A stretch of 64,000 bases of DNA from Bathymodiolus brooksi (taxonomy: Eukaryota > Mollusca > Bivalvia > Mytilida > Modiolidae): positions 54,160,203-54,224,202 of the forward strand of contig OY804586.1 in NCBI GenBank assembly GCA_963680875.1, written 5' to 3'. The stretch's first letter is position 1; the number at the start of each line of letters is the position of its first letter. Shown here piece after piece: positions 54,179 to 64,000 of the stretch. The notes beneath the pieces are model-generated. The model was given only the letters and a program-made list of their open reading frames with translations. It did no database searches and was not told where the DNA came from. Made by a program: the position numbers and the translations under genes.

Positions 54179-56184
54179 TAATTATTCAGAGAATTAAAAC
54201 TCTCTAGAGCAGTTGTGTTTTGAACCAGTAAGCGATTACAGTTGCTACGAAAATAAACTAAAAATAAAAGTGTGACTATATTTAACGTGCGTAAAATAAT
54301 CAATAATGTTTTCGATAAGATTTAGTGTGTTTATACTTTTTATAAAGGTTTCATAATTACTTAATGTATAATTAGACTATGTTTACACAAGCTTTTAATG
54401 ATTGAAATAAAAAGAAAAGAAGTAATCAAATGTACAATTTATTTGTCAATTTGTATGTCAAGTCTGGAAGTTTGATTACGAGTTCCCAGCTGTGAAGTAT
54501 AATCCGATTAACAATAAATTATCTCAGTTATGATTGTATGGCTTGGATGCTATTTCATCACTTAAGGTGGTACCATACACTTCAGGTAAAATTTGATCTG
54601 CTCGTTTAATTTTCTTATTTTCTTTGCACTGTAATAAATATCAAAATTTTAACAAATTCCAACCAACAGAGTTATAAATTCACTAGTCACATAGCCGTTT
54701 TTCTCTCTGTAGTTTTGATCACCGAGATGCTTGAAATCTGCATACAAACATCATATGATCAAAACGTTCAACTGATTTTAAAGAGTTATCTCCCTGTAGT
54801 GTTAGGTACCACCATAAAGAGGCATTAGCTAAGATTTTGACCCCAAAAATTATATGTTTTTGAAATTGGTATATAGCTTTAAAATGATGAAATAAAGGTA
54901 AATATTTCACATTAAACAGCTTATCGTACCACTTTTCGCCTTTTGAGAACGAAAATTATCATCGATTTATTATTTCCTTGCAAGCAAATAATTTTACCTC
55001 TCTTTCTTCGTATGCATCTGACCTTACTAGTGACAGGTAAAAACGAATAATTTGTATTTTGTCGCTTATTAATTGCAAACTTGCATGGTTCTTTGTCCGT
55101 AATTAACGCCGACTAAAAGCAGATTCACAGAAAATAAGAAATAAGTGCATTGTTGTACTGATTTAATGACGATTCGGCAAACTCAGTAAGCAATGCCGAT
55201 AATTAATAAGATGGCGTCCATTTCTTGATCGATCTCAAAACACGAACAGTTGCACCTTTTTTCCCCGATGCGCGTACATTTCATAACATTGATAAGCTAT
55301 AGAAACACGTTTTATTAAGGCATCAATCATATCTGATAGTTTTTATTGGTAACACAAATTTACGATTTTGGCAGATAATGCCCCTTTAAATAATAAGGCA
55401 TTGTTTGTTGTTCATTCGTGATCAAAGGGTATTTAGATAGATTAATCAGATGTGTTTGAAATACACATTCAGTTACGGGACTAAGAAAAGAGTGTTCGGA
55501 TTAATCAGGTGTATTTGTAATATATATATTAATTTACAGGACTTCAAATTGTGTTCTGAGTTCGGTAATGACAGGGTTCGGTTCATTCAGGTTAAATAAG
55601 CATTTATTGGAGGGGGATTTCTTCGGGACTTGGAAATTTGTTCGGTTTTCACAGAAATTTGGTTTTGTCAGGTTTCACTGTATTTTAGTTATTTACTCGG
55701 TTTGCGCTGGATTTTTCATATGTATTCGGAATTCTCTAGACCGGTCATTTGTAACAATGCCATCATGATAATGTCCTCTCAAATGTAAAGTAAGCCTTTA
55801 AAATACAGATAATTGTTCCAATGCAGATTATAAAAATATGTTCAACTCCAAATTACTGACATTTGATTTTTAAAGCACCTTTTTTATTCTCTAAATCAAT
55901 TTAGACCGGACCGGAAGTGGCTGTATCCGTTTCAATGACTGAAAAGTATACCATGCGACGTTCGCTGAACATTCTTGTCCAATTCGTCTGAGGGGGGCCC
56001 AGTAGGTATATTTAAATGTGGCAGTCGAAAAGAGAAATATCTCGGGAGTGTAACAATATAATTGGGTCAGCGAAAGGATCATAAGTAAGCGAAAAATATT
56101 GAGGCGAAGTGGGGAAGGGGAAAATGGCAGATATTTACCTTGAAGTAAGGAAGAGGAGGGGGCATATATTTTTTGAATGAAACA

Positions 56185-56872
56185 TCCTTTGATTTGGCCA
56201 GAAACACTAAATCGCAGCCGTCAATCAAACCCTCACTTCACGTACCTGCATGCACTACAATCAAACATTTGCCCTTGGCCGAAGTTTTTTTGGAGGCATC
56301 AGAGCCATCATTCGAAAACCACATATAATCTGTGCAGTGATTTTTGTTTCAGCCATGTTTCATCCAGGTACACGATATCATACCCTGCTTCCCTAAAAGA
56401 TTTGATCTTTCTCAGATAATTACACCTATCATTGATAATAGACACTTGGTCGTACAGAACTCTTCGATTATCACCTATATAGTTATAAGTATATCCAAGA
56501 TCAATGAGTGTTAGAGTAAGTTTAGACTGATATTTTACTAGAATCTTTTATTTCCTTATGTATTATTGAGACGGTCGGGGCAATTTTCCGTGAATATAAA
56601 CCGTGGATTGTTCTATTAATAACAATGATCAAAGTCGTCCAAAATTTTAGCTCTTTCTTTGGGTCTATTTGACTTACAAGGCCTCTTACCATTCATAGTA
56701 CGGTGCACTGAAGTGTAAGACACACCCAAAGCTTTAGATGTCCTTTGATATACTCTATCAAATGAGACAATTGGCTTCTTCGTCGCCTTTTCCTTACTAA
56801 AACAGGCAAACAACTTTTTTACAAACTATGGCATACCGGAGATAAGTCCGACGTTTTACCCATTTTACAAAA
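56185..56872 (-). pseudogene. DDE transposase fragment, duplicated copy
   Basis: It is identical in reading-frame damage to 32190-32877: HTH segment KALGVSYTSVHRTMNGKR intact, upstream and downstream frameshifts, no catalytic C-terminal part. Identical lesions show that it was copied after inactivation. Confidence 0.65.
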
Positions 56873-57190
56873 AATGCAAAATATAACAATAATTTATGAG
56901 AGAAATGCTTGTCAGTTTCGTCTAAAGTACACGTGGCTGAGAGAAAGATTGTACAGGTAAGATACCGGACGTACGGATGGCTCTTCTATAAAGTACATCT
57001 ACCCCCACCCGAAAAATGACAACAAAATAGGACCAAAATGCAAAATTTCATCGGAGTGCAGCCTCAGCTAAAACAATAAGAAGCATTACAATAACATTTT
57101 TAGTTAGCACTCTCGTTTATTTTTCTGCTCAAAAATCTATAGTTTAAAAGATATTTGGATTTTTCGTTATCCTAATAATTTTTTTTTACT
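56185..57190 (-). mobile_element. DDE transposon remnant, duplicated copy
   Basis: This equals 32190-33195 shifted by 23,995 bp, with only isolated substitutions. Examples are AGGACCAAAAT versus AGGAACAAAAT in the leader and CTATAGCTG versus CTATATCTG at the edge. It contains the same broken transposase frame (56185-56872). Confidence 0.7.
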
Positions 57191-58979
57191 ATAGCTGTGA
57201 TATCTACGTTTTCGTGAAATACATGACGGTATTTTAACATTTATCTATACAGTTTAGAATATATTACTTAATATAGGAAGCCATTGCCCGTGATTATATT
57301 ATGATAGTAGATTTTATATCTATTTATTCAATCAGTCACTAACACCACTAACGTTGTGAGTTAATCAGATGTTTAATTTACTTCCTGTATGTGATAAGTA
57401 ATAGTTATGCCACGGCTTTCTTAGTTTAACCGTTTAACTCGGGAAACCGTGGTATAAATGAAAGCCATGCAATATCACATCTAGGTCATTGATTATTGAA
57501 CGCCTCTCTGATAGTATACAATTATTGCCTTTTAATGAGGTCTACTCAAATAATGATTGATTGACCGAGGCCAGCGCCCAAGGTTAATCAATCATTGACC
57601 AGGTCCGTCAACAGTCTATTCAACAACATAGGCTACAATACGGGAGTTCGGAGTTAGAAAGTCTTTTGTGAAGGAGGTAAAATAGTACTATTTATATTTC
57701 CCGCCGTTGGACGTTTATTCAAAATGGCTGGTTTTACTCTGTATTATGTTCCTTTCAATTGAACATCGATGCAGGAAAATATATATAAAAAAAACACCTA
57801 CAGCTATTTATGTATTCTTTCTAATATGACAAATAACAATTGGTTTGTCTGTATATTATGTTACTGTAAATCTAACATTGATACAGGGAAAATACCTTCG
57901 TAAGAAAAAGAAATATGTTTCTTTTAATGTGACAAATAAAATCATAAAATGTCAAATAAATATATATTTTTTTCATAAAGCAGCCAATTTTACACCTGAA
58001 ATCTACGGTAGCTAAATTTGAACATTGTCATTACATCCGATGTGGTGATACTGCACAATATAGCAAAGTTTCTTTATCTGCAGTTTCAGTTTCTGATGAA
58101 TAATCCTAATCTAGCCAGGCAATGGTCAGTGATAACATAGAATATGAAATTAACACGCAATCACCACCAATAAGGTTTAAAAGTGAAAACCTTTTCTCTG
58201 CTGATAATGACAGCTATTTGTAGCAAAGGGCGGCAGCCATCTTACAAAAGTGTCCGAAAATGAGACCTGGATGTACACCTTATGTACTCTTCACGACAAA
58301 AAGCTAGACACAGGACATAACTCGTCCCCTAACTCCGAACTGTGGTATTGTTTTATCATTTTTCAAGATTATTTAAATATTAAAATATTGAAATTTTTTG
58401 AAAATTTTGAAATTTTATATGAATTTTTAAAAATAAATTTAAATTTAATTTTTTTTGAAAATTTTGACCTTTTTTGCAATTTGATGGGCCGACTGGAAAT
58501 TAAATCTCGTCTGGTTGGACAACGTTGAAACACCGAATAGACAATAGACAAATATAGACACAAGCCCGAATATACCTCACGCGAGGTGTACTCACTCTGA
58601 GGTAGAGTTGAGAAAATGCTGTTTAGGCCAATCAGAAAAAAAGCGAAATTCCTTATTATTTAATAATAATAAATACAGCCCTGATTTAAAGTGTGCAATA
58701 TCTGGTATCTGCATGTATTATTTCATACTTCTTACATTCTGGTATCTAAACCATAAAAGGACCAAAGAAAAATAATGCATTCATGTTACCGATGATTTAA
58801 CACCATCCCTATCCATCTTTATACATGTCATTCCGTGCAGATATCGGAGGGAGGGTGTCATCCCGGGGATCTTGTATTAGACTCATTATATAGTAATTTC
58901 AACAATAGATTGGAGACAATAACAAAAAGAGGAATATACATTTTACTCTCTTATTCTTGCTTTTGGTGAAAATTAATTT

Positions 58980-59290
58980 AACTGCATTGGTAGCATAATG
59001 GTTAGCCTGCTCGTCTCGAGTGCGGTAGATTGTGGGTTCGAGCCCCGGTCGGGTCAAACCAAACAGTATAACATTGGTATTTGTTGCTTCTCTGCTAAGC
59101 ACGCAGCATTAAGGAGAAAGAGCAAAGACTGGTTGGCCCGGAATCAGAATAATGTGTCCGAGTGGAGTGACATGTCTACCCGTGGACACTAGCACTAAGG
59201 TCTAGAACAAAGCAGACCTCATCATCATCTCGTCGCATGACATGGCTGAAAAATTGCTGAATTGGCGTTAAGCAATAATCACTCACTGAA
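58980..59290 (+). mobile_element. tRNA-derived SINE, duplicated copy
   Basis: This is the same element as 34985-35295 (A box at 58988-59001, B box at 59034-59045). One substitution is visible in the tail, CATCTCGTCGCATG versus CATCTCATCGCATG. Confidence 0.65.
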
Positions 59291-59515
59291 AATGAATTAA
59301 CATATATTGTAATACTTAATTTTATGACATACACTTTTTTCTTGGTTAGGAGTATGTGGCTGTGTGGGAAATGCTTTGCTCTAAATCCTCCTCAACAAGA
59401 AACATGTGCATGTGGTGTCAGTATGTAGTTTACCATAGTTATGATTACTTATTCTTTCCTTCCAATATTTTGGTACCAACTCTTTAGACCAATGTAGACG
59501 TTAGGAAAACTTGAG

Positions 59516-59785
59516 TTGTATTATTCTAGAACCAGGATTATCGCTGACTGCATATTATTGTATATCAATAAAGATCAAATTATCGCCGACTATATCAATA
59601 GAACCAAGATTATTGATGACTGTATATCATTGTATATAAATAGAACCAAGATTAGCACTGACTATGTTGATAGGACCAATATGATCGCTGACTGTATATC
59701 GTTGTATGCCGATAGAACAAAGATGATCGCTGACTGTATATCATTGTATGCCGATAGAACAAAGATGATCGCTGACTGTATATCA
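59516..59785 (+). repeat. 42-bp coding-like repeat, duplicated copy
   Basis: It is the counterpart of 35521-35790, with the same number of units and the same open frame to 59983. The absence of unit-number change between copies fits a very recent duplication. Confidence 0.6.
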
Positions 59786-60484
59786 GTATGGAAAGACAGT
59801 TTAAACAGTGATTGTCAACAAAGCCGACAATATCAAAACAGAACGAACAACCACCTCTCACCTCAAAAAATTGCACATAAAAAAACACAAGATATGACGA
59901 TGAAAATCAAAGTCCTGGTTTTGGACAGGCAGAAAAATATATTGAAGAATATCAATCAGATGTACACAATATTTCAATTTTAAATGGTTTCTAGATGAGT
60001 TTGAATATACCAAATGTATAGTCAGAATTCGTAAATCGAAGAAGGACAGAACGCAATGGGCAAAAGGAAAAGGACAAGCAACGATCTACAAAACATACGC
60101 ATAATTCTAAAGATCGAGTAACACGAACCCCACTAATATGAGGGTGCACTCAGGTGCTCTGGAAGGGTAAGTCGTTCCTGCTCCACTAGTGGCACCTGTA
60201 GTGTCAATCTGGTTACAAAATGCGGTGATAAGTCATGAATGAGGAAAGGATAGGTAAGTGCTTACTACAAATGAAACTAATCATGTTACACGTAGTAAAT
60301 GTCGACATTTCAACAGAAAGTTGCTAAATTTTGAATACTATCGCAAAAACAATCAATATTTAGCACATAATTATAGGTCTGAGATTTAACCAATTCTATT
60401 TATCTAATTTTTGTTTTGCAACATGGATAATAGTTTAATTGTCTTTAAATTAACATGACATTTGATATTTTTTTCTTCGCTTTA

Positions 60485-60955
60485 AGACCAAGGGACACGA
60501 CGAAAAAGAATTGTCATCAAAAATCAACAAAACCTTGAACGTGCAGTAGAGTGTGTGGCAATAAATCCAAATAATCATAAACTGACTGGTACGTAAAGGA
60601 TTTTCAGTTATTATTTTATAGAGTATAACGTATGTTGATGGTTTGGTTTGGTTTGGTTAATGTTGTTCAGCACCATTTTGAACAATATTTCAGTTATATC
60701 GTGGCGATCACGACCACGACAGCCCCTGGTATGTTGATTGCCATCAATAATCAACAAAACCTTCAACGTGCAGTAGAGCGTGAAGCATTAAATCCAAATG
60801 ATTATAAACTGACTGGTACGTAAAAGATTGTCAGTTATAAGTTTATAGAGTATAACGTATGTTGATGGTTTGGTTTGGTTAATGTTGTTTAGCACCATTG
60901 TGAACAATATTTCAGTTATATCGTGGCGATCACGACCACGACAACCCCTAGTATG
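60485..60955 (+). repeat. Exon-like cassette, duplicated copy
   Basis: This is the counterpart of 36490-36960, with the donor-like GTACGTAA sites at 60589 and 60816. No difference in the encoded peptides was noticed. Confidence 0.5.
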
Positions 60956-60985
60956 TTGATGGAGAACGTTTAATTCTTCATTAAA

Positions 60986-61273
60986 ATGTCAATCGATATC
61001 ACTTCTCGTTGGAAGCAAAAAGATAAGTATCAATGCTCGAAATCTACTTTATATTTAGATGTGTGTTGCATCCATCTTTTCGCTGGGCGACACACTAACC
61101 TATATAGCGAGCCCGTATGGGGTCAGTTCACGATTAATATGTTCAACCGACCAATCAGCAATGAGTCTACCAAGTCTTTGGGTATCAAAGGAGAGTACAC
61201 GCTAAGAGCAGCTGTTCGATTGATCAATGCTATATCTGTCTTCCTAATGATTGAACGGGCAAAGAAGAATTAA
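60986..61273 (+). CDS. Unrecognised open frame, duplicated copy
   Basis: It has the same frame and stop as 36991-37278. Its function is unknown, and it may be a terminal exon following the exon-like cassette. Confidence 0.2.
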   Translation: MSIDITSRWKQKDKYQCSKSTLYLDVCCIHLFAGRHTNLYSEPVWGQFTINMFNRPISNESTKSLGIKGEYTLRAAVRLINAISVFLMIERAKKN

Positions 61274-62873
61274 AGCTATCATGTTTAAGCCCTTTGGGTT
61301 TATTGCTCCCAAAACTTTAAATTATTTGGCTTTTCAATCTTTTGATTTTGAGCTTACCCGATGAAGGTTCTTCCAGAAAGGCGTCGTGCGTACTAAATGT
61401 GATTTTTACGTTTTTATTACATGTTGCTAAATGTTAGTGTATCGCCACAGAATATTTGTTTTAAATATAAACATCTAATTTTAATTAGGTTGTAATGATC
61501 GACATTATAACCAATCACAACAATACGAACCAATTATTTGTTGTCAAACGTCAAACGTCAAATCTTACCTTGTTGAACATATATGACAACGAAGATGTCA
61601 ATGAAAATATGATTCCATACACACAAATATGCCTTATTTATCCTTCGATTTACGGATTCTGATTACCCATTTGATATCTTCAAACTCTTCTTAACCGGTT
61701 AATACGATACCAACCGTTCCTTCCTGATATATCATGCTCTATGGAAAACACACTTGATTCTCTGTGAACAATTATTATTATTGTATTATTATTATTATTA
61801 GTAGTAGTAGTATGCCAATGATATATAGCACTATTAAACCTCAACACCATGCTGGTCTAATACAAAACACACGTCTTCACCATCTTATCGAATCGTAACT
61901 ACACACCGTAGTTTCGCCATGGAATAGCTGAAACATTCTCGTGGTGTTAAATTTTAATCACTCTCTTACTAAGAGGGAAGGTACAGACCCCCTAAAACCA
62001 GCTTAACCCCGCATTTTTATTGAAGTGCCTGTATCTAGACAAGAAAGTGAGCGGTCATGTATGTGTATGTTAGATGTATCGCATTTCCCTCTTTCTGTGA
62101 TTTTTCTATCGGTTTGTGGGAAAGTTCCGACAATGTGGTATGTTTTTGTTTTTCATTTATAACTCGCTATGCAATGTATATTTAATTGATGATTCATGTA
62201 TATTGTTATTAGGTACCACAAAGTATTCTGATAGAAATGCAGACCATATTTCCCCAGCCAGTGATTACCAGTCAAATCTTGAGAACTTGCCTTGGATATA
62301 TTTTGTTTTGTTTGTTTGTTTGTTTGTTTGTTTTTGTTTTTTTTTGTTTTTTTTTTTTAAATAAACCTACTCACAAGAAATATATTCCTTGTTTTTGAAC
62401 ATTATGCATGGATATGGTTTTTCCATCTCCTCTTTATCATGATACATAGGTCTACTTGTACTCCAATATATTATGTGATTTTCAATAAAGGAAGCACTTT
62501 TTGTTCACATAAATGATTGTTTTAAATGTTGATGTACTATGTGTAATCATAATGTTAATGGTACAATGTGTACCATGGATGGTGTTAATATTGTAATGTG
62601 TACCATGTATGGTGTTTATATTATGATACAGTACGTGCTGTGTGTGTTGTTAACATTGTGAAATATATTATCTGTGATGTTGATATTAAAATGTGTACTT
62701 GGTGTTGTGTTACTATTATAATGTGTACTAAGTGTAATATTAATGATGTAGTATGTATTATGTATATTGTTGGTTTAAAGAATTTAATATACACCCCTCC
62801 CCTCCATTTTTGTCCACTTTAATACTAGAAGGGAGATAACTCTTTTTTATATTTATCTTTGGATCTAGTTTTT

Positions 62874-64000
62874 AGTTCAACTATTGCCATCACTTGGCGT
62901 CCGTCGTCTGTCGTCTGTTGTCTGTCGTCTGTAAACTTTTCACATTTCAAGCTTCTTATCCGTAACCACTGGGCCAATTGGAACCAGGAATGTACCTTGG
63001 AAGGTCCTCTACAACTAATGAACTGACTGAACCCAAACTGTAAATGAATGATCATTGGAATGTCCTTTACCAAGTTACTGTTTTATATGCCGATCGGAAA
63101 TCCAAGATGGCCACCACCGCAATACATACATTAACATTGACCCCTATGGGAAAATGTTCAAATGCCTTCTTCTCGGAAACTACAAATATGATTAACGCCA
63201 AACTGTACATGAATGTTCATTGGATGGTCCTCTACAAATTGTACGTTTTTTGTTCCGATATGAAATCCAAAATGGCGGCTACGGCAGGACTTAAATTAAC
63301 ATTGGACCCTATGGGAAAAATGTTTCAAAACGCTTCTTCTCTGAAACCACTTGGACAGTTGCAAGCAAACTGCCCAGGAATGATCATTGGCAAGTCCTCT
63401 ACAAATTTTATGTTTTTTTTTGCTGATCGGAAATCCAAGATGGCCGCCACCGCAATACATATATTAACATTGGACCCTATGGGAAAATGTTCAAATGCCT
63501 TCTTCTCAGAAACTACAAATATGATTAAAGCCAAACTGTACCAGAATGTTCATTGGATGGTCCTCAACAAATTGTACGTTTTTTGTTCCGATATGAAATC
63601 CAAAATGGCGGCTACGGCAGGACTTAATTTAACATTGGACCCTATGAGAAAAATGTTTCAAAACGCTTCTTCTCTGAAACCACTAGGACAGTTGAAACCA
63701 AACTGCCCAGGAATGATCATTGGAAGGTCCTCTACAAAGTTTATGTTTTTTTTATGTCGATCGGAAATGCAAGATGGCCGCCACCGCAATACATAGATTA
63801 ACATTAGACCCTATTAGAAAATGTTCAAATGCCTTCTTCTCAGACACTACAAATATGATTAAAGCCAAACTGTACATGAATGTTCATTGGATAGTCCCCT
63901 ACAATCTTAAGGTTTTTTGTTCCGATATGAAATTCAAAATGGCGGCTACGGCAGGACTTAGTTCAACATTGGACCCTATTGGAAAAATGTTTCAAAATGC
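62874..64000 (+). mobile_element. Element 3, second copy (truncated by window end)
   Basis: It starts AGTTCAACTATTGCCATCAC without the hairpin, exactly like 38879. The dimer array begins at 63044. Relative to copy 1 it lacks the 166-bp insertion of 39786-39951, which makes its early array regular. Confidence 0.65.

Larger units (their letters stand above)
49279..64000 (+). repeat. 23.7-kb tandem duplication, copy 2 (partial)
   Basis: It starts inside a type-A satellite monomer (GGATGGTCCTCTA) that switches to GCTTCAAAATTGTGTCCGGT of element 2. It repeats copy 1 with very few differences. Examples are 31478 C versus 55473 T, 38962 A versus 62957 T (TCCGAAACC versus TCCGTAACC) and 39246 A versus 63241 T. 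It carries one extra 314-bp dimer (49898-50211) in element 2. It is cut off by the window end inside the satellite array. Confidence 0.9.

Overview
This is AT-rich, intron- and repeat-dominated animal DNA, most likely from a marine mollusc and probably a bivalve. The grounds are indirect: tandem-repeat mobile elements with ~166-bp cores like those known from bivalves, fossil FLYWCH/MULE, PIF-Harbinger, Tc1-mariner/IS630-like and KRBA2-like integrase genes, a LINE, and a tRNA-derived SINE. I recognise no intact host gene. The most gene-like stretches are a possible exon at 24325-24555 (-) and a duplicated exon-like cassette at about 36490-36960.

Layout. 1-14370 is AT-rich DNA holding a short CpG-rich block (776-940), a broken Harbinger-like element with nested foldbacks (1322-2931), a 39-bp minisatellite (4512-4915), a broken FLYWCH-MULE transposase (5291-6620), a small inverted-repeat element (7635-7768) and a broken DDE transposon (8530-9646). 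14373-19305 is a complete hairpin-bounded element made mostly of ~332-bp A/B dimers of a ~166-bp monomer (element 1). 20040-23056 is a minus-strand LINE with a good ORF1 and a gutted ORF2. 23305-24853 holds an inverted-repeat element and an integrase fossil. 25456-30183 is a second hairpin-bounded element of the same superfamily, internally inverted (element 2). 30184-38878 carries a second DDE transposon copy, a SINE, a 42-bp coding-like repeat, a duplicated exon-like cassette and microsatellites. From 38879 a third element of the family has expanded into about 10 kb of 332-bp dimers.

The main structural result is that 25598-49278 is followed directly by a second copy of itself, which runs off the window end. 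The unit is 23,681 bp. The junction at 49279-49282 (shared TCTA) joins a satellite monomer of element 3 to the corresponding position of a distantly related monomer in element 2. The two copies are almost identical, differing by scattered substitutions, one extra 314-bp unit in copy 2 and one extra 166-bp unit in copy 1. This is either a very recent tandem duplication between diverged repeats or an unresolved pair of haplotypes in the assembly.

The best candidate for an under-described system is the hairpin-bounded element family. It has a 31-bp 5' stem-loop whose arms differ between elements by compensatory changes, a 3' hairpin followed by GAGCCTCTGGTT or GAGCCACTAGTT, and a core of 166-bp monomers each carrying a YY1-like AAGATGGC motif. 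I see no protein-coding capacity in it, so it is presumably non-autonomous.
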